The notes: generated by a model from the letters alone, not told the origin. Positions 37,657 to 47,191 are shown, counted from the stretch's first letter. The stretch is DNA of 64,000 bases from Niallia sp. NCCP-28 (GCF_023168165.1 NZ_BQYJ01000003.1:496001-560000); one strand, 5' to 3'. Program-made: numbers and translations.

Positions 37657-37728
37657 TTAATGTTTCTAATTATGTCAAAAACCATTAAATAAATTTAAAA
37701 AACATTTTAATGAAGGAGGGTAATTTTA

Positions 37729-39284
37729 ATGAACGAGTATCAAAGGTATAAGCTGAAAAAAAAAGATCCACAAAGTGATGAATATATTCTTATCATTTAT
37801 GCAGATAATTATTTACTGGAGTTTAGTGATGAACTTGGAAACAGCCAAAAGGAAAAAACGTCTATTATTTCAACAGCGAAACAAATTATACGAGAGCGAT
37901 ATCCAAGCTTTAAAGTAACCATGATTAAAGTCATGGTTGGTGGAATCGTTGTGACAGCATTGCCATTTATAGCATATAATCCGATGTCTGCGCAAGCAGC
38001 AGAGCCAACTGCAGTTAATTCGCAAATTTCAAGTTCTATCTATTATGAAGTAAAAGCAGGGGATACACTTTGGAATATCTCCAAAAAGTTTAATGCTTCA
38101 ATAGATCAAATAAAACAAGCAAATCAATTGTCAACAGATATGCTGCAACTCAATCAACGTCTCCTAATTCCGCAAGCATTTCACAAGGTTGAAGCTGGTG
38201 ACTATCTAACTGTTTTGGCTAAAAAATATAATGTTAGCGTAGCTGCGATTAAAGAAGCGAATGGCTTAACAAGTGATGCAACAAATCTTGGGCAAATACT
38301 TATAATCCCCTTATTAATAAATAACCAATCTTTAAGCAATCCAGCTCCAGCTGCTGCGACGGCAAATAATCAAGGAACAAACTATATTGTGGTTTCAGGA
38401 GATTCTTTATCCTTAATTGCTAAACGTTTTGGCACTACAGTTGAAGCTCTTAAAAGCAGCAATCAATTGACTTCTGATATGCTTAGGGTCGGACAGGCAT
38501 TAGTGATTCCGGCAAATAACTCAACAGCTGCTTCGCCTGCAAAAGAACCAACTGCTTCCGCTACTTATACTGTTGTAGCAGGAGATACTTTATCAGTAAT
38601 AGCAAAAAAATTTAATACTTCTATAGACCAAATTAAAGAAACGAATAATCTAACAAGTGACACAATAAGAGTTGGACAAATATTGACTATTCCTAAAGCA
38701 CAAGCATCTTCAAATGGTGAAGCTGTTAAATCTAGCACTGATTTGGAATCTATTCAGAGAAATTTACAGACACTTGGTTACTACACGATGCCTGCTATGA
38801 CAGGCAATTCTGCTGCTTCGATGACAGAAGCCATAAAAAATTTCCAAAGCGATTATCTTCTGCCTGTGACAGGAATTAGCAATGAAGAAACAAGAACCGC
38901 TATAAGCCATGCCATCGTCAAAAAGGAATTGGTTAAAGACACTATAAATTATTCAGGTGTTCCATATGTATGGGGAGGTGCTGCCCCTTCTGGATTTGAT
39001 TGTTCAGGTTTTGTATATTATATGTTCAATCAACATGGTATTTCGATGTCTCGTAATACATCAGCAGGGCTATTTAATACAGGAACAGCAATAGAAAAAT
39101 CGCAGTTGCAACCGGGAGACTTGGTTTTTTTGCTGTAAATATACCTGGCACGATTTCACATATTGGATTTTATATGGGAAATAATCAGTTTATTTCAGCA
39201 ACTAGCTCGAAAGGAATTGCTGCTTATTCTATGGATAATACTTATTGGGCTCAATATTATGCAGGTGCAAAACGAATATACTAA
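37729..39284 (+). pseudogene. LysM-PG_binding-NlpC/P60 endopeptidase, frameshifted in a poly-T tract
   Basis: The open frame from 37729 ends at 39138 (469 residues), but adding one T to the T7 at about 39125-39131 would extend it through SHIGFYMG to KRIY and a stop at 39284. Domains: polar extension 1-60, hydrophobic signal 65-83 ending SAQA (87-90), four LysM repeats (about 104-148, 150-193, 221-262, 275-319), PG_binding_1 (about 335-395), NlpC/P60 with FDCSGF (catalytic Cys, about 425) before the shift and the catalytic His after it. As written the enzyme lacks its His. A sequencing error or phase-variable tract would also explain it. GGAGGG precedes the ATG. Confidence 0.85.
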
Positions 39285-39289
39285 AAACT

Positions 39290-39334
39290 TCCCCCCTTGC
39301 TTTCATCAAAAGCAAGGGGGAAAAATATGATGAA
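39290..39334 (-). terminator. Hairpin terminator
   Basis: TTCCCCCCTTGCTTT pairs with AAAGCAAGGGGGAA; the T run is on the minus side (complement of CTAAAAACT), while the plus side has A. Confidence 0.6.
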
Positions 39335-39364
39335 ATAAAAAAACATAGGATTTCTCCTATGTCC

Positions 39365-39514
39365 GTTTTATTACGCATTAAATCCCCACCCCAAGAGTAT
39401 AAGAGAAAACGAGAAATCTAGGTGGGGGATAACTGCCCATAAAAGCCTGACTGGTTCAACTAACAACCAGTGGAGGATGAAGAAAACCCCCACTGAATGA
39501 AGTTTCACTTTATG
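39365..39514 (+). repeat. Dispersed structured repeat copy D
   Basis: Reads TTTTATTACGCATTAAAT at the left and TTTCACTTTATG at the right. Inner stem CCCCACC (39384-39390)/GGTGGGG (39421-39427) and third stem ACTGGTT/AACCAGT (39465-39471) differ from copy B by compensatory changes. The right end overlaps the stop codon of the CAP gene. Confidence 0.75.
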
Positions 39515-40139
39515 TTGATTGAATAAACAGTTGTACCCATGCACCATTATAATAGCCTACGCCAATGCAATTATATTTGCCATTTAATATATTTGCCCGA
39601 TGGCCAGGAGAATTCATCCAAGAATCCATTACTTCTTTAGGTGATTTTTGTCCTTTGGCTATATTTTCGCCTGCTGATTGATAGCTTATATCAAATGTTT
39701 TTAACATTTGAAAAGGACTTCCATAATTAGGGCTTTCATGTGAAAAATAATTGGAATTTATCATATCCATCGCTTTTTTCTCGGCTACACTTTTTATATC
39801 TGCACGGTGCATGACAGAAGAAAGTCCATTAGCTGCGCGCTCAAGATTGACAAGACGAACTACTTCTTCTTCAAAATTCTTTACTGGCGTGCCTGAGGAC
39901 TTTAATCGAATGACATCTCCAACTTGCATATTGTTTGGATCGACATCAGGGTTCAAATTCATTAGTTTTTTATAATCTAAACCATATCTTTGTGCAATGT
40001 ACCAAAAAGAATCACCCTTAGAAACCTTATAAAATTCAAATGGAGGTTCCTTGAAAGTTTTGATAGATTGAGCATTTACAAAGGGTGCGTGAAAAACAAA
40101 CAATGCAATTAACAACAGAAAAAGGCTGATTTTTTTCAT
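39510..40139 (-). CDS. LysM plus CAP-domain secreted protein (YkwD-like)
   Basis: A 209-residue exported protein: signal peptide 1-23 (KKISLFLLLIALFVFHAPFVNA), one LysM (about 36-79: YKVSKGDSFWYIAQRYGLDY), and a CAP/SCP domain (about 88-207) with the conserved HESPNYGSPF, SAGENIAKGQ and GHRANILN. CAP proteins of this type occur in spore coats and cell walls of Bacillus; enzyme activity is uncertain. The stop codon sits inside the right end of repeat copy D, as in the second CAP gene at 52322. Confidence 0.88.
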   Translation of the reverse strand: MKKISLFLLLIALFVFHAPFVNAQSIKTFKEPPFEFYKVSKGDSFWYIAQRYGLDYKKLMNLNPDVDPNNMQVGDVIRLKSSGTPVKNFEEEVVRLVNLERAANGLSSVMHRADIKSVAEKKAMDMINSNYFSHESPNYGSPFQMLKTFDISYQSAGENIAKGQKSPKEVMDSWMNSPGHRANILNGKYNCIGVGYYNGAWVQLFIQST

Positions 40140-41040
40140 ACATAGTTACTCCTTTATTTTAATGCTATTATTGTTGGTTACTTTTTTACTTCTATGTAAA
40201 AAATAATAATGGTAAATCTTGCTTACTGCATACTAAAATAATTCTTTTAATTAAGAATCATTATTGCTATTTTCAACAATTAAATAAAAAGAATAGACAA
40301 ATCCAAAATTTTACTAACTCTTTATCTTAAATAGAAGAGAAGACTTCATCTTTAAGGGAGCCAAAAGTATTAAAAAACAAAAAAGAAAAGTGGCATCCTT
40401 CATGAAAAAATCACGCATGCACGTACTAAACATGTTAAAGAACCACAAACTAGCCCACTCATTTGGGTGATAGAATAAGGAGTGAAGTTGCCAACAATGT
40501 AAGGAATTCTTATATACATACATGTGATGAGAAAATGATTCTAACTTTTATACTATTTTCTAAAAAAATACAGATGTTGATGCGCATACGATTATGGAGG
40601 AAATAAATGTTTTATTTGAAGAGTTGACTAATGATGTGTATACATTTGAATATATGCATTTTATATGTTCTTTCAGAGAGCACTGTTACCAAATTAATCG
40701 AGCTTCAGAAAGCTAGTGTTTACTAAATAACCAAACGGATGTTGTAATACGATCGATGAGTTGTTGGAATAAGCTACGTTGAACAAAAAGTCGTTAAAGG
40801 AAATGTAGAGTTATGTAAAAGTAATATAAGATGGCAATGTTAATAGTTGGAGAAAGAACAGGTTTATGGACAAAACAGAGAGAGAAAAATAATAGGATTT
40901 TTGTCCTTTAATGCTGCAAAATTCTTTTGACTTGCAAAAGGTATGATGATTTATAAAAAAACCTTTGACAAATTTGTATCATGTTTTATAATAAACGTTA
41001 ATATCTGCATAACGAAAATTTGTTTTTACATTTTGGAGTA
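40140..41040. other. Long intergenic region before tyrS T-box
   Basis: About 900 bases. Aside from the promoter at 40965-40992, I see only AT-rich sequence with short fragments that I cannot assign. Confidence 0.4.
40965..40992 (+). promoter_or_regulatory. Sigma-A promoter of T-box/tyrS
   Basis: TTGACA (40965-40970) and TATAAT (40987-40992), 16-base spacer, about 60 bases before the T-box leader. Confidence 0.8.
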
Positions 41041-41049
41041 TAAGAGTAA

Positions 41050-41330
41050 AAGCTGTGAAGAGAACGAGTAGCATTGAAAGAAGCGGACAGAAAGCTGCCG
41101 GTTGATGAGAGGCGCATGTGGAGTCAATGTGAATACATCTTGGAGCTGTGCACCGAACTTATAGTAGGCTGCACCGGGTTAGCTGCCGTAATCCAAGCTA
41201 AAGTATCGTCTGTTTATCAGACCGTACTTATGGAGGAAAGCCGTGCGAGTGGCTTTCAAATAAAGGTGGTAACACGTCAAATGAACGTCCTTTAGGGTTT
41301 TCCCTAAAGGGCGTTTTTGTTTTTACTCTT
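41050..41330 (+). ncRNA. Tyrosine-specific T-box leader
   Basis: A T-box riboswitch-type leader. Seen: the AGNGA-like GAAGAGAACGAGTAG, a specifier region GTGAATACATCTTG in which TAC (Tyr) is the specifier, the conserved T-box sequence AAAGGTGGTAACACG (about 41261-41275), and a terminator hairpin AACGTCCTTTAGGG/CCCTAAAGGGCGTT with TTTTTG (about 41284-41323). Uncharged tRNA-Tyr would favour antitermination and tyrS expression. Confidence 0.92.
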
Positions 41331-41376
41331 ATAGAGCTTGCAATATTATTCATAATATTACAAGGAGATGTTACGT

Positions 41377-42591
41377 ATGTCAGTAAAACCTGAAGAACAA
41401 TTGATCATCATTATGAAAGGCGTTCACACATTGGTGGATGAAAAAGAGCTTTTAGATAAGTTAAAGAGCTCTTATGAAGAAAAAAAGCCACTTACCATTA
41501 AATTAGGCTTAGACCCGTCAGCACCTGATATCCATTTAGGCCATGCAGTCGTTTTGCGCAAAATTAAACAAATGCAAGATTTAGGACATAAAGCTGTCAT
41601 TTTAATTGGTGACTTTACAGGCCGTATTGGAGATCCGACTGGAAAAGCCAAGGGGCGTGTCGCTTTAAGTGATGAACAGGTAAAAGCAAATGCAAAAACA
41701 TACTGCGAACAAATTTTTAAAGTGTTGGATTTAGAAAAAACAACCGTTCGTTTTAATAGTGAATGGTTGTCAAAACTAACTTTCGAAGATGTCTTAAAAT
41801 TAGCAGCCACCACATCTGTTGCCCGTGTATTAGAACGTGATGATTTTCAAAAACGATACAAAAATCAAGTGCCCATCGGCATTCATGAATTCTTCTATCC
41901 ATTAATGCAAGCATATGATTCAGTGGAAATACAAGCAGATATTGAACTGGGCGGCACAGATCAAACGTTCAATATCTTAATGGGCCGCACATTGCAAAAA
42001 CATTGGGGGCTTGAAAAACAAGTTGCAATATTTATGCCCCTATTAGAGGGGTTAGATGGTGTAGAAAAAATGAGTAAAAGTTTAGGGAATTACATTGGCG
42101 TAAGCGAAGCGCCAGAAGTGATGTTTAAAAAAGTTATGGAAGTCCCAGACCATTTAATCATTAAATATTTTGAACTTGCTACAGATGAACATCCAAATCA
42201 AATACAAATGATGAAGCAGCGCCTTGAAAATGGGGAGAATCCACGTGATCTTAAACTAGAGCTGGCAAAAATTATCATTGGTCTTTATCATGGTGAAGAC
42301 GCTGCAGAAAAAGCGCTGCACTTCTTTGAAGTTGCATTTCAGAAAAAACAAATACCTCCTAATATTCCTACAATACTTGTTGAAATAGGAGAAGAATCAA
42401 TTATGCATAATATTCCAAAACTCGTGGAAATGAATTTAGTGAAAAGCAAAAGCGAATTTATGCGCTTGCTTGCCCAAAATGGCATTTCATTTAATCAGGA
42501 AAAACTTGAAAAGGGAGATCTTGATCAAGTAATAATGAATGGAGATGTAATGCAAATTGGAAAGAAACGATTTGTGCGATTTGAGAAATAA
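41377..42591 (+). CDS. tyrS: Tyrosyl-tRNA synthetase (TyrZ type)
   Basis: A 404-residue cytoplasmic class Ic synthetase charging tRNA-Tyr. Seen: HIGH-type HLGH (53-56) in [27 protein letters not shown], the Tyr-binding [20 protein letters not shown] (in [11 protein letters not shown]), and a C-terminal S4-like domain (about 335-404). Sequence features are those of the TyrZ branch rather than the longer TyrS. The ATG at 41377 follows AAGGAG; the ATG at 41368 abuts it. Controlled by the T-box upstream. Confidence 0.96.
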   Translation: MSVKPEEQLIIIMKGVHTLVDEKELLDKLKSSYEEKKPLTIKLGLDPSAPDIHLGHAVVLRKIKQMQDLGHKAVILIGDFTGRIGDPTGKAKGRVALSDEQVKANAKTYCEQIFKVLDLEKTTVRFNSEWLSKLTFEDVLKLAATTSVARVLERDDFQKRYKNQVPIGIHEFFYPLMQAYDSVEIQADIELGGTDQTFNILMGRTLQKHWGLEKQVAIFMPLLEGLDGVEKMSKSLGNYIGVSEAPEVMFKKVMEVPDHLIIKYFELATDEHPNQIQMMKQRLENGENPRDLKLELAKIIIGLYHGEDAAEKALHFFEVAFQKKQIPPNIPTILVEIGEESIMHNIPKLVEMNLVKSKSEFMRLLAQNGISFNQEKLEKGDLDQVIMNGDVMQIGKKRFVRFEK

Positions 42592-42714
42592 TTTATCATG
42601 CATGAACAGGCAGCAAGTTTCCTGCTGATTGAATTTACTAATTGCCTCTGCTGTGTAGATATTGACAGATGCATCAAAAATATGAAGGATATTTATTCGC
42701 TAGCTAAAACTATC

Positions 42715-42956
42715 GGGGCTGTTGATTTCCACCCCGGGCGTTTGCTTTCCGAGGGTGGTGCGGGAGCCTCCTTGGCGCTGCAGGGTCAGAGGAGTCTCAT
42801 GTCGTCCATTCCAATCGACAAAGTGCCAAAATCCATGGTAGGCATTATATAACTTTTTTTAAAATTAAATATAAAAAATGAATAGAAAATAAAAACAGGT
42901 GAAGAAAAAATTGTTTTCTTCACCTGTTTTTATTTTAGGACTTATTAGACAGCCCC
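42715..42956 (-). repeat. Palindromic TIR element, fuller copy
   Basis: Ends are GGGGCTGTTGATTTCC at 42715 and its inverted partner ACAGCCCC at 42949-42956. It contains a CAGGTGAAGAAAA hairpin (42894-42930, also a terminator-like structure), a GC-rich core (GGGAGCCTCC, GGAGTCTCATG, CCATTCCAATCGAC) shared with the MITE-like element at 22977, and GGACTTATTAGAC. The copy at 7629 is the same element without most of the core. It is non-coding. Confidence 0.72.
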
Positions 42957-43015
42957 GCTGGATAAAAAATGTATAAATATTAGTTTTTTAGCGATTATAC
43001 AATCTATTTAGGAGA

Positions 43016-43888
43016 TTAGTTTTTTTCTTTTACTCCAATCCAGATTTCGCTATGGACATGTTCCAGATTAGATAAATCTCCAGTAAAAGAAATTTCCGGT
43101 ACGTCTGCCAATTCATAATTGGAAGAAGGCAGCCATTCTGATGCGATTTTTGACCAAGTATCCTGCATCGTTTGAGGGAAAGGGCCTGATGATGTGAAAA
43201 TGGCCCATGTACATTCAGGCACATGCACTACTTCAAAATTTGAAAAATCTCTATTTAATGTGGTGATGGAACCAACTAGATGGTCTAAGTTTCCCTTTTC
43301 TTTTTGTCTTTCGCTGTCAAAATTATAGGAAGCTTGAACAACGGTTTTTATATCTGTATTTCGAAAGCTCTGCAATTTTTCTTTTTGTTCCTTTGTAATG
43401 GACTGGATTAGTTTTATAATCTCAGGATTTTGTCCTTCAAAAACAATGGGCACTCTTTTGCTGATCCCAACTAGTTTAAAAGCTTCTTTTTTTTCTATTC
43501 GATAATTCAAATCAGTTCCTCCTCTAATGGTAAGTTGGAAGGTCATCTGTGGAAATAGTTTTAAATTTTTTGCTTTTTTTACTTCAGAAGGATTTATTCC
43601 AGACCACTCTTTGAAAGCGCGTGTAAATCCATCTGCGGAATGATAGCCATATTTAACTGCAATATCAATCACTTTGCTGGTGTCTTTTTGTAAATCCAAA
43701 CTTGCTTGAGACAGCTTCCGGTTGCGAATATACGTATTTAGGGACATTCCAGATAAATAGGAAAATAACCGGCGAAAATGGTATTCAGAAGTTCCAGCAA
43801 ATTTTGCTATTTGGAGATAATCTATTTCACTGTCCAGATTATTTTCAATATAGCGTAAAGCGGCATTCATATTTTTTAGCGTATCCAT
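43016..43888 (-). CDS. AraC family regulator with GyrI-like effector domain
   Basis: A 290-residue regulator. The DNA-binding domain lies at residues about 8-105 (IAKFAGTSEYHFRRLFSYLSG, RNRKLSQASLDL, IAVKYGYHSADGFTRAFKEWSGINP); residues about 130-290 are a GyrI/AraE_bind ligand domain (LVGISKRVPIV, WAIFTSSGPFPQTMQDTW, EIWIGVKEK). The gene at 47633 encodes an isolated ligand domain of the same type, probably from a broken paralogue. Target unknown. AGGAGG precedes the ATG. Confidence 0.9.
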   Translation of the reverse strand: MDTLKNMNAALRYIENNLDSEIDYLQIAKFAGTSEYHFRRLFSYLSGMSLNTYIRNRKLSQASLDLQKDTSKVIDIAVKYGYHSADGFTRAFKEWSGINPSEVKKAKNLKLFPQMTFQLTIRGGTDLNYRIEKKEAFKLVGISKRVPIVFEGQNPEIIKLIQSITKEQKEKLQSFRNTDIKTVVQASYNFDSERQKEKGNLDHLVGSITTLNRDFSNFEVVHVPECTWAIFTSSGPFPQTMQDTWSKIASEWLPSSNYELADVPEISFTGDLSNLEHVHSEIWIGVKEKN

Positions 43889-44071
43889 TTGATAACCTCC
43901 TTGCAGTTTTTATTGTAAAAAATACTGGCAATGTACATTCCACTTATATGAGACGGAAAATATCGGATGCTAATCAATATACATAAGAATAAAAAAACAG
44001 TATGGGTGAATAAATGCCTAATGTTAAGATTATAATGCCGAATGGACAAACGAAAAAGTTTATTCTATGCA

Positions 44072-44515
44072 TTATTTATTAGATAATTCTTTTATCATCA
44101 GCACATGGGGAATGCCATCTTCCATAAAGATGCTGGATGCTGTTTTGTAGCCGAGTTTTTGATAAAAACCTTCTGCCTGTGTTTGACCGTGTAATTTCGT
44201 TTTCGTTAAGCCCTTTTCTGATGCGATTTCCTCTAATGATTGAATGATTACCTTACCAAGACCAAATTTTCTGTATGGCTCTAAAATGCAAATTCGCTCT
44301 AATTTAGCAAATCCATCAACAGATCTTAAGCGTCCTGTGCCGACTGGGTTTTCCTTATGTAATATCAATATGTGTTCACAATCTTCGCTTAAGATATCGA
44401 AATGATCAAACTCATCTTCTAGTGCGACGCCTTGCTCTTGTACAAATACTGTTTTTCGAATGTGAAAAGCTTTGTTTAATTCTTCTTCATTTGTTATTTT
44501 TATGGATAAGGTCAT
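44072..44515 (-). CDS. GNAT family N-acetyltransferase
   Basis: A 147-residue acetyltransferase. Motif A (acetyl-CoA loop) is LEPYRKFGLGKVIIQSLEE, and the rest matches the ElaA/YjcF-type small GNATs (FVQEQGVALEDEFD near the N-terminus, TKLHGQTQAEGFYQKLGY near the C-terminus). The acceptor is unknown. It is divergent from the MarR gene at 44646, with MarR-type palindromes between them, so it is probably part of its regulon. Confidence 0.87.
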   Translation of the reverse strand: MTLSIKITNEEELNKAFHIRKTVFVQEQGVALEDEFDHFDILSEDCEHILILHKENPVGTGRLRSVDGFAKLERICILEPYRKFGLGKVIIQSLEEIASEKGLTKTKLHGQTQAEGFYQKLGYKTASSIFMEDGIPHVLMIKELSNK

Positions 44516-44559
44516 TTTTTCAATCCTTTTCTAAAATTTAATTAACACCTTTTATTAAT

Positions 44560-44621
44560 GTTGCATTTGCAACAAAATTAACGTAAGATTAATTTAACCT
44601 ATTTTTATTGTAAATGCAATA
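44560..44621. promoter_or_regulatory. Candidate MarR operators
   Basis: Two palindromes: GTTGCATTTGCAAC (44560-44573) and TATTGTAAATGCAATA (44606-44621) in the divergent GNAT-MarR intergenic region. Confidence 0.6.
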
Positions 44622-44645
44622 AAAAAATGACGAAGGAGTTTTAGA

Positions 44646-45098
44646 ATGAAAGACATTTTGCGTGAAATCGGTATGATAGCTAGAGCCTTAGATTCAATCA
44701 GCAATATAGAATTTAAAGAGTATGATTTGACGAAGGGGCAGTATCTGTATCTTGTACGCATATATGAAAACCCAGGCATTATTCAAGAAAAGTTAGCCGA
44801 AATGATAAAAGTAGACCGCACAACAGCGGCTCGTGCGATAAAAAAACTAGAAATGCAAGGGTTTATTGAAAAAAAAGAAGATGCAGTAAATAAAAAAATA
44901 AAAAAATTATTTCCAACAGATAAAGCAAGCACCGTGTATCCAATCTTAAAGCGGGAAGGAGAGCATTCCGACCGCGTTGCTTTAGCGGGATTTTCTGAGG
45001 AAGAAACAGAAACACTTTTTCATCTTCTGCAGCGAGCTAGAAAAAACATGGAAGTGGATTGGGAATATGTGAAAAAAGGCAATAAACGCATTTATTAG
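44646..45098 (+). CDS. MarR family transcriptional regulator
   Basis: A 150-residue winged-helix regulator: YDLTKGQYLYLVRIYENPGI, LAEMIKVDRTTAARAIKKLEMQGFIEKKE (recognition helix) and NKKIKKLFPTDKASTVYPIL as the wing. Divergent from the GNAT gene; two palindromes lie in the shared promoter region, so it likely represses itself and the acetyltransferase in response to an unknown ligand. AAGGAG precedes the ATG. Confidence 0.9.
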   Translation: MKDILREIGMIARALDSISNIEFKEYDLTKGQYLYLVRIYENPGIIQEKLAEMIKVDRTTAARAIKKLEMQGFIEKKEDAVNKKIKKLFPTDKASTVYPILKREGEHSDRVALAGFSEEETETLFHLLQRARKNMEVDWEYVKKGNKRIY

Positions 45099-45261
45099 TA
45101 AAAAAAACTCAAATCGTTTAGTAGATATTGCTGATTTTCTGAGAAATATAGTGGAGAATTATAACAAAAATAATAAAAAACATTAAAAATTTTAATAAAA
45201 AAATTTATATTTCTATAATCATTGCATATAATAAGAATATAAAGAGAAAGGAGGTTTCTTT

Positions 45262-45861
45262 TTGAAGGCGAAGGACGTATTAAGAATTCTAAGTATTACA
45301 AGACCTACTTTAACGAAATATGTAAAAGAAGGAATTATTGGAACGAATACTCTTCCGAATGGAAGATACGATTATATCGAAGAAGATGTTTATGCTTTTT
45401 TAAACAAAGGAATGAAAAGAAACACATTTATTTATGCGAGAGTGTCCACCAGTAAACAGAAAAAAGATCTAGAAAAACAAATCGAACAACTTAAACAATT
45501 CTGTTTTTCAAACGGATGGCAAATTAATCGAATATTTAAAGATGTGGCAAGTGGGATCTCATTTGAAAAAAGAAAACAGTTTTTCGAGATGCTGGACGAT
45601 GTTGTAAGTGGAAAAGTAGAACGAGTGATCATTACCTATAAAGATAGAATGAGTAGAGTAGGATTTGATTTATTTAAACATTTATTTGACAAGTATAATA
45701 CGGAAATCATTGTCATGAGTGAGATTGGGAATGTGAAATTGGATAGCGAGGAAGTATTCGAGGAAATAGTAAGTTTATTACATTGTTATTCCATGAAAAT
45801 GTACAGTAAAAGAAAAAATAAGGTAATAAAGGAACTAATTGAAAGGGAAGAACCAGAATAA
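45262..45861 (+). CDS. tnpA: IS607 TnpA serine recombinase
   Basis: A 199-residue IS607-type transposase: an N-terminal MerR-like helix-turn-helix (about 3-50: KDVLRILSITRPTLTKYVKE, DYIEEDVYAFL) followed by a small serine-recombinase domain (about 55-190) with YARVSTSKQ (Ser61-type nucleophile), ASGISFEKR and YKDRMSR. It inserts with little sequence preference and no target duplication. It starts at TTG after a strong AAAGGAGGTTTC. Tightly linked to tnpB 15 bases downstream. Confidence 0.92.
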   Translation: MKAKDVLRILSITRPTLTKYVKEGIIGTNTLPNGRYDYIEEDVYAFLNKGMKRNTFIYARVSTSKQKKDLEKQIEQLKQFCFSNGWQINRIFKDVASGISFEKRKQFFEMLDDVVSGKVERVIITYKDRMSRVGFDLFKHLFDKYNTEIIVMSEIGNVKLDSEEVFEEIVSLLHCYSMKMYSKRKNKVIKELIEREEPE

Positions 45862-45876
45862 AGAAGGTGATATCAA

Positions 45877-47094
45877 TTGAAAGTTACGAGAGTAGAAAAA
45901 CATATCATCAAGCATAATCATGCTTATTATCAAATTCTAGATGACTTTTGTTTTAAATCGAAGAATTTATACAACTTTGCAAATTATCAAATTAGACAAG
46001 AATTTATTAAAGAAAGCAAATATATTCATTATAATGAATTGGATAAGCTATTAAAGAAAGATGGATTTAATTATGATTATAAACAAATGCCAATTGTTCA
46101 GTCTTCACAGCAATTATTAAGGCTATTAGATAAGAACTGGAAATCATTTTTTGCTAGTATAAAAGACTACAAGAAAAATCCAAATAAGTATACAGGAAGA
46201 CCGAAATTGCCAAAGTATTTAAAAAAGAATGGCAGACAAATAGTAATTCTAACAAATCAAAATTGCAAATTAAAAGATAACATGGTGAAATTCCCTAAAT
46301 CCTTCAATGAATTTACGCTTAACACGAAAATAGAAAAAGGGTTACAACAAGTAAGAATCTTACCAGGAAATAAACACATTATCATAGAAATAGTATACAA
46401 AATAGAAGTAAAAGAAAATAAATTAGATAATGGTAAGTATTTATCCATTGATATTGGATTAGATAACTTTGCAACCATTGTGAATAATGTTGGACAAATT
46501 CCAGTCGTTATTAATGGTAAAGGTCTAAAATCAATTAATAAATGGTACAACAAGAAAATTTCTCATTATCGCGAAGTGGCTAAACGCATAAATAATCTCG
46601 ATTGGACAGATAGAATGAATAACTTGACGATCAAACGGAATAACGTAATGAGTAATTTTATTCATCAAGCAAGCAACTGGACAATTAAACACGCTTTATC
46701 ATTGGATTGCAATACAATTGTAGTTGGTAACAATAAAGATTGGAAACGTGAAAGTAAAATGAGTAAGAGAGTTAATCAATCCTTTGTTGGTATTCCTCAT
46801 CAAATGTATATACAGCAATTACAGTATAAAGCAGAGAATGTGGGATTAAATGTGATTATTACAGAAGAATCTTATACGTCTAAATGTAGCTTTTTAGATT
46901 TAGAAGATGTCTGCAAACAGATTGTCTATAAAGGAAAACGTATCAAACGTAGTATGTTTCTATCTGCTGAAAATAAATTAATTAATGCAGATGTAAATGG
47001 CGCTTACAATATAATGAGAAAAGTATTTTCAGATGCTTTTGCAAATGGAGTATCGGGTGTGGGGTTACATCCTGTTCGAGTAAATGTTATTTAG
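45877..47094 (+). CDS. tnpB: TnpB RNA-guided nuclease (IS607-associated)
   Basis: A 405-residue TnpB, the ancestor-type relative of Cas12 that cuts DNA guided by an omega RNA from the element's right end. RuvC-type residues are present: Asp192 in LSIDIGLDNF, Glu331-region TEESYTSK, and Asp372 in INADVNGAYN. The zinc-ribbon is reduced: only TSKCSFLDLEDVCK remains of the usual two CxxC pairs, a variant known among IS607/IS1341 TnpBs. The C-terminus GVGLHPVRVNVI is typical. Starts at TTG after AAAGAAGGTG. Confidence 0.9.
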   Translation: MKVTRVEKHIIKHNHAYYQILDDFCFKSKNLYNFANYQIRQEFIKESKYIHYNELDKLLKKDGFNYDYKQMPIVQSSQQLLRLLDKNWKSFFASIKDYKKNPNKYTGRPKLPKYLKKNGRQIVILTNQNCKLKDNMVKFPKSFNEFTLNTKIEKGLQQVRILPGNKHIIIEIVYKIEVKENKLDNGKYLSIDIGLDNFATIVNNVGQIPVVINGKGLKSINKWYNKKISHYREVAKRINNLDWTDRMNNLTIKRNNVMSNFIHQASNWTIKHALSLDCNTIVVGNNKDWKRESKMSKRVNQSFVGIPHQMYIQQLQYKAENVGLNVIITEESYTSKCSFLDLEDVCKQIVYKGKRIKRSMFLSAENKLINADVNGAYNIMRKVFSDAFANGVSGVGLHPVRVNVI

Positions 47095-47135
47095 GTAACA
47101 TGGACGAATGAATGAAATTCATTAAAATTTTTAAT
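46960..47135 (+). ncRNA. Predicted omega RNA at tnpB 3' end
   Basis: In TnpB systems the guide RNA scaffold covers the end of tnpB and the right end, followed by a guide of 15-20 bases from flanking DNA. Here a hairpin AATGAA/TTCATT lies just before the right inverted repeat. The limits are inferred. Confidence 0.35.
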
Positions 47136-47191
47136 TCAGTTTAGAGATTTTAATGATTTTAATAACCTAATGATGTACATATAAAAGAAGA

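Larger units (their letters stand above)
45182..47135 (+). mobile_element. IS607-family insertion sequence
   Basis: A tnpA-tnpB pair bounded by exact 15-base inverted repeats ATTAAAAATTTTAAT (45182-45196) and ATTAAAATTTTTAAT (47121-47135). IS607 elements usually lack clear inverted ends, so these may be coincidental in AT-rich DNA; the true ends are not proven. Both genes are open, and no other copy is in the window. Confidence 0.7.

Noticed and set aside
41074-41295. 73-codon frame in the tyrS leader
   Set aside because: It lies within the T-box leader; conserved T-box elements explain the sequence.
42598-42852. 84-codon frame after tyrS
   Set aside because: It runs through the GC-rich repeat element at 42715 and has no supporting signals.
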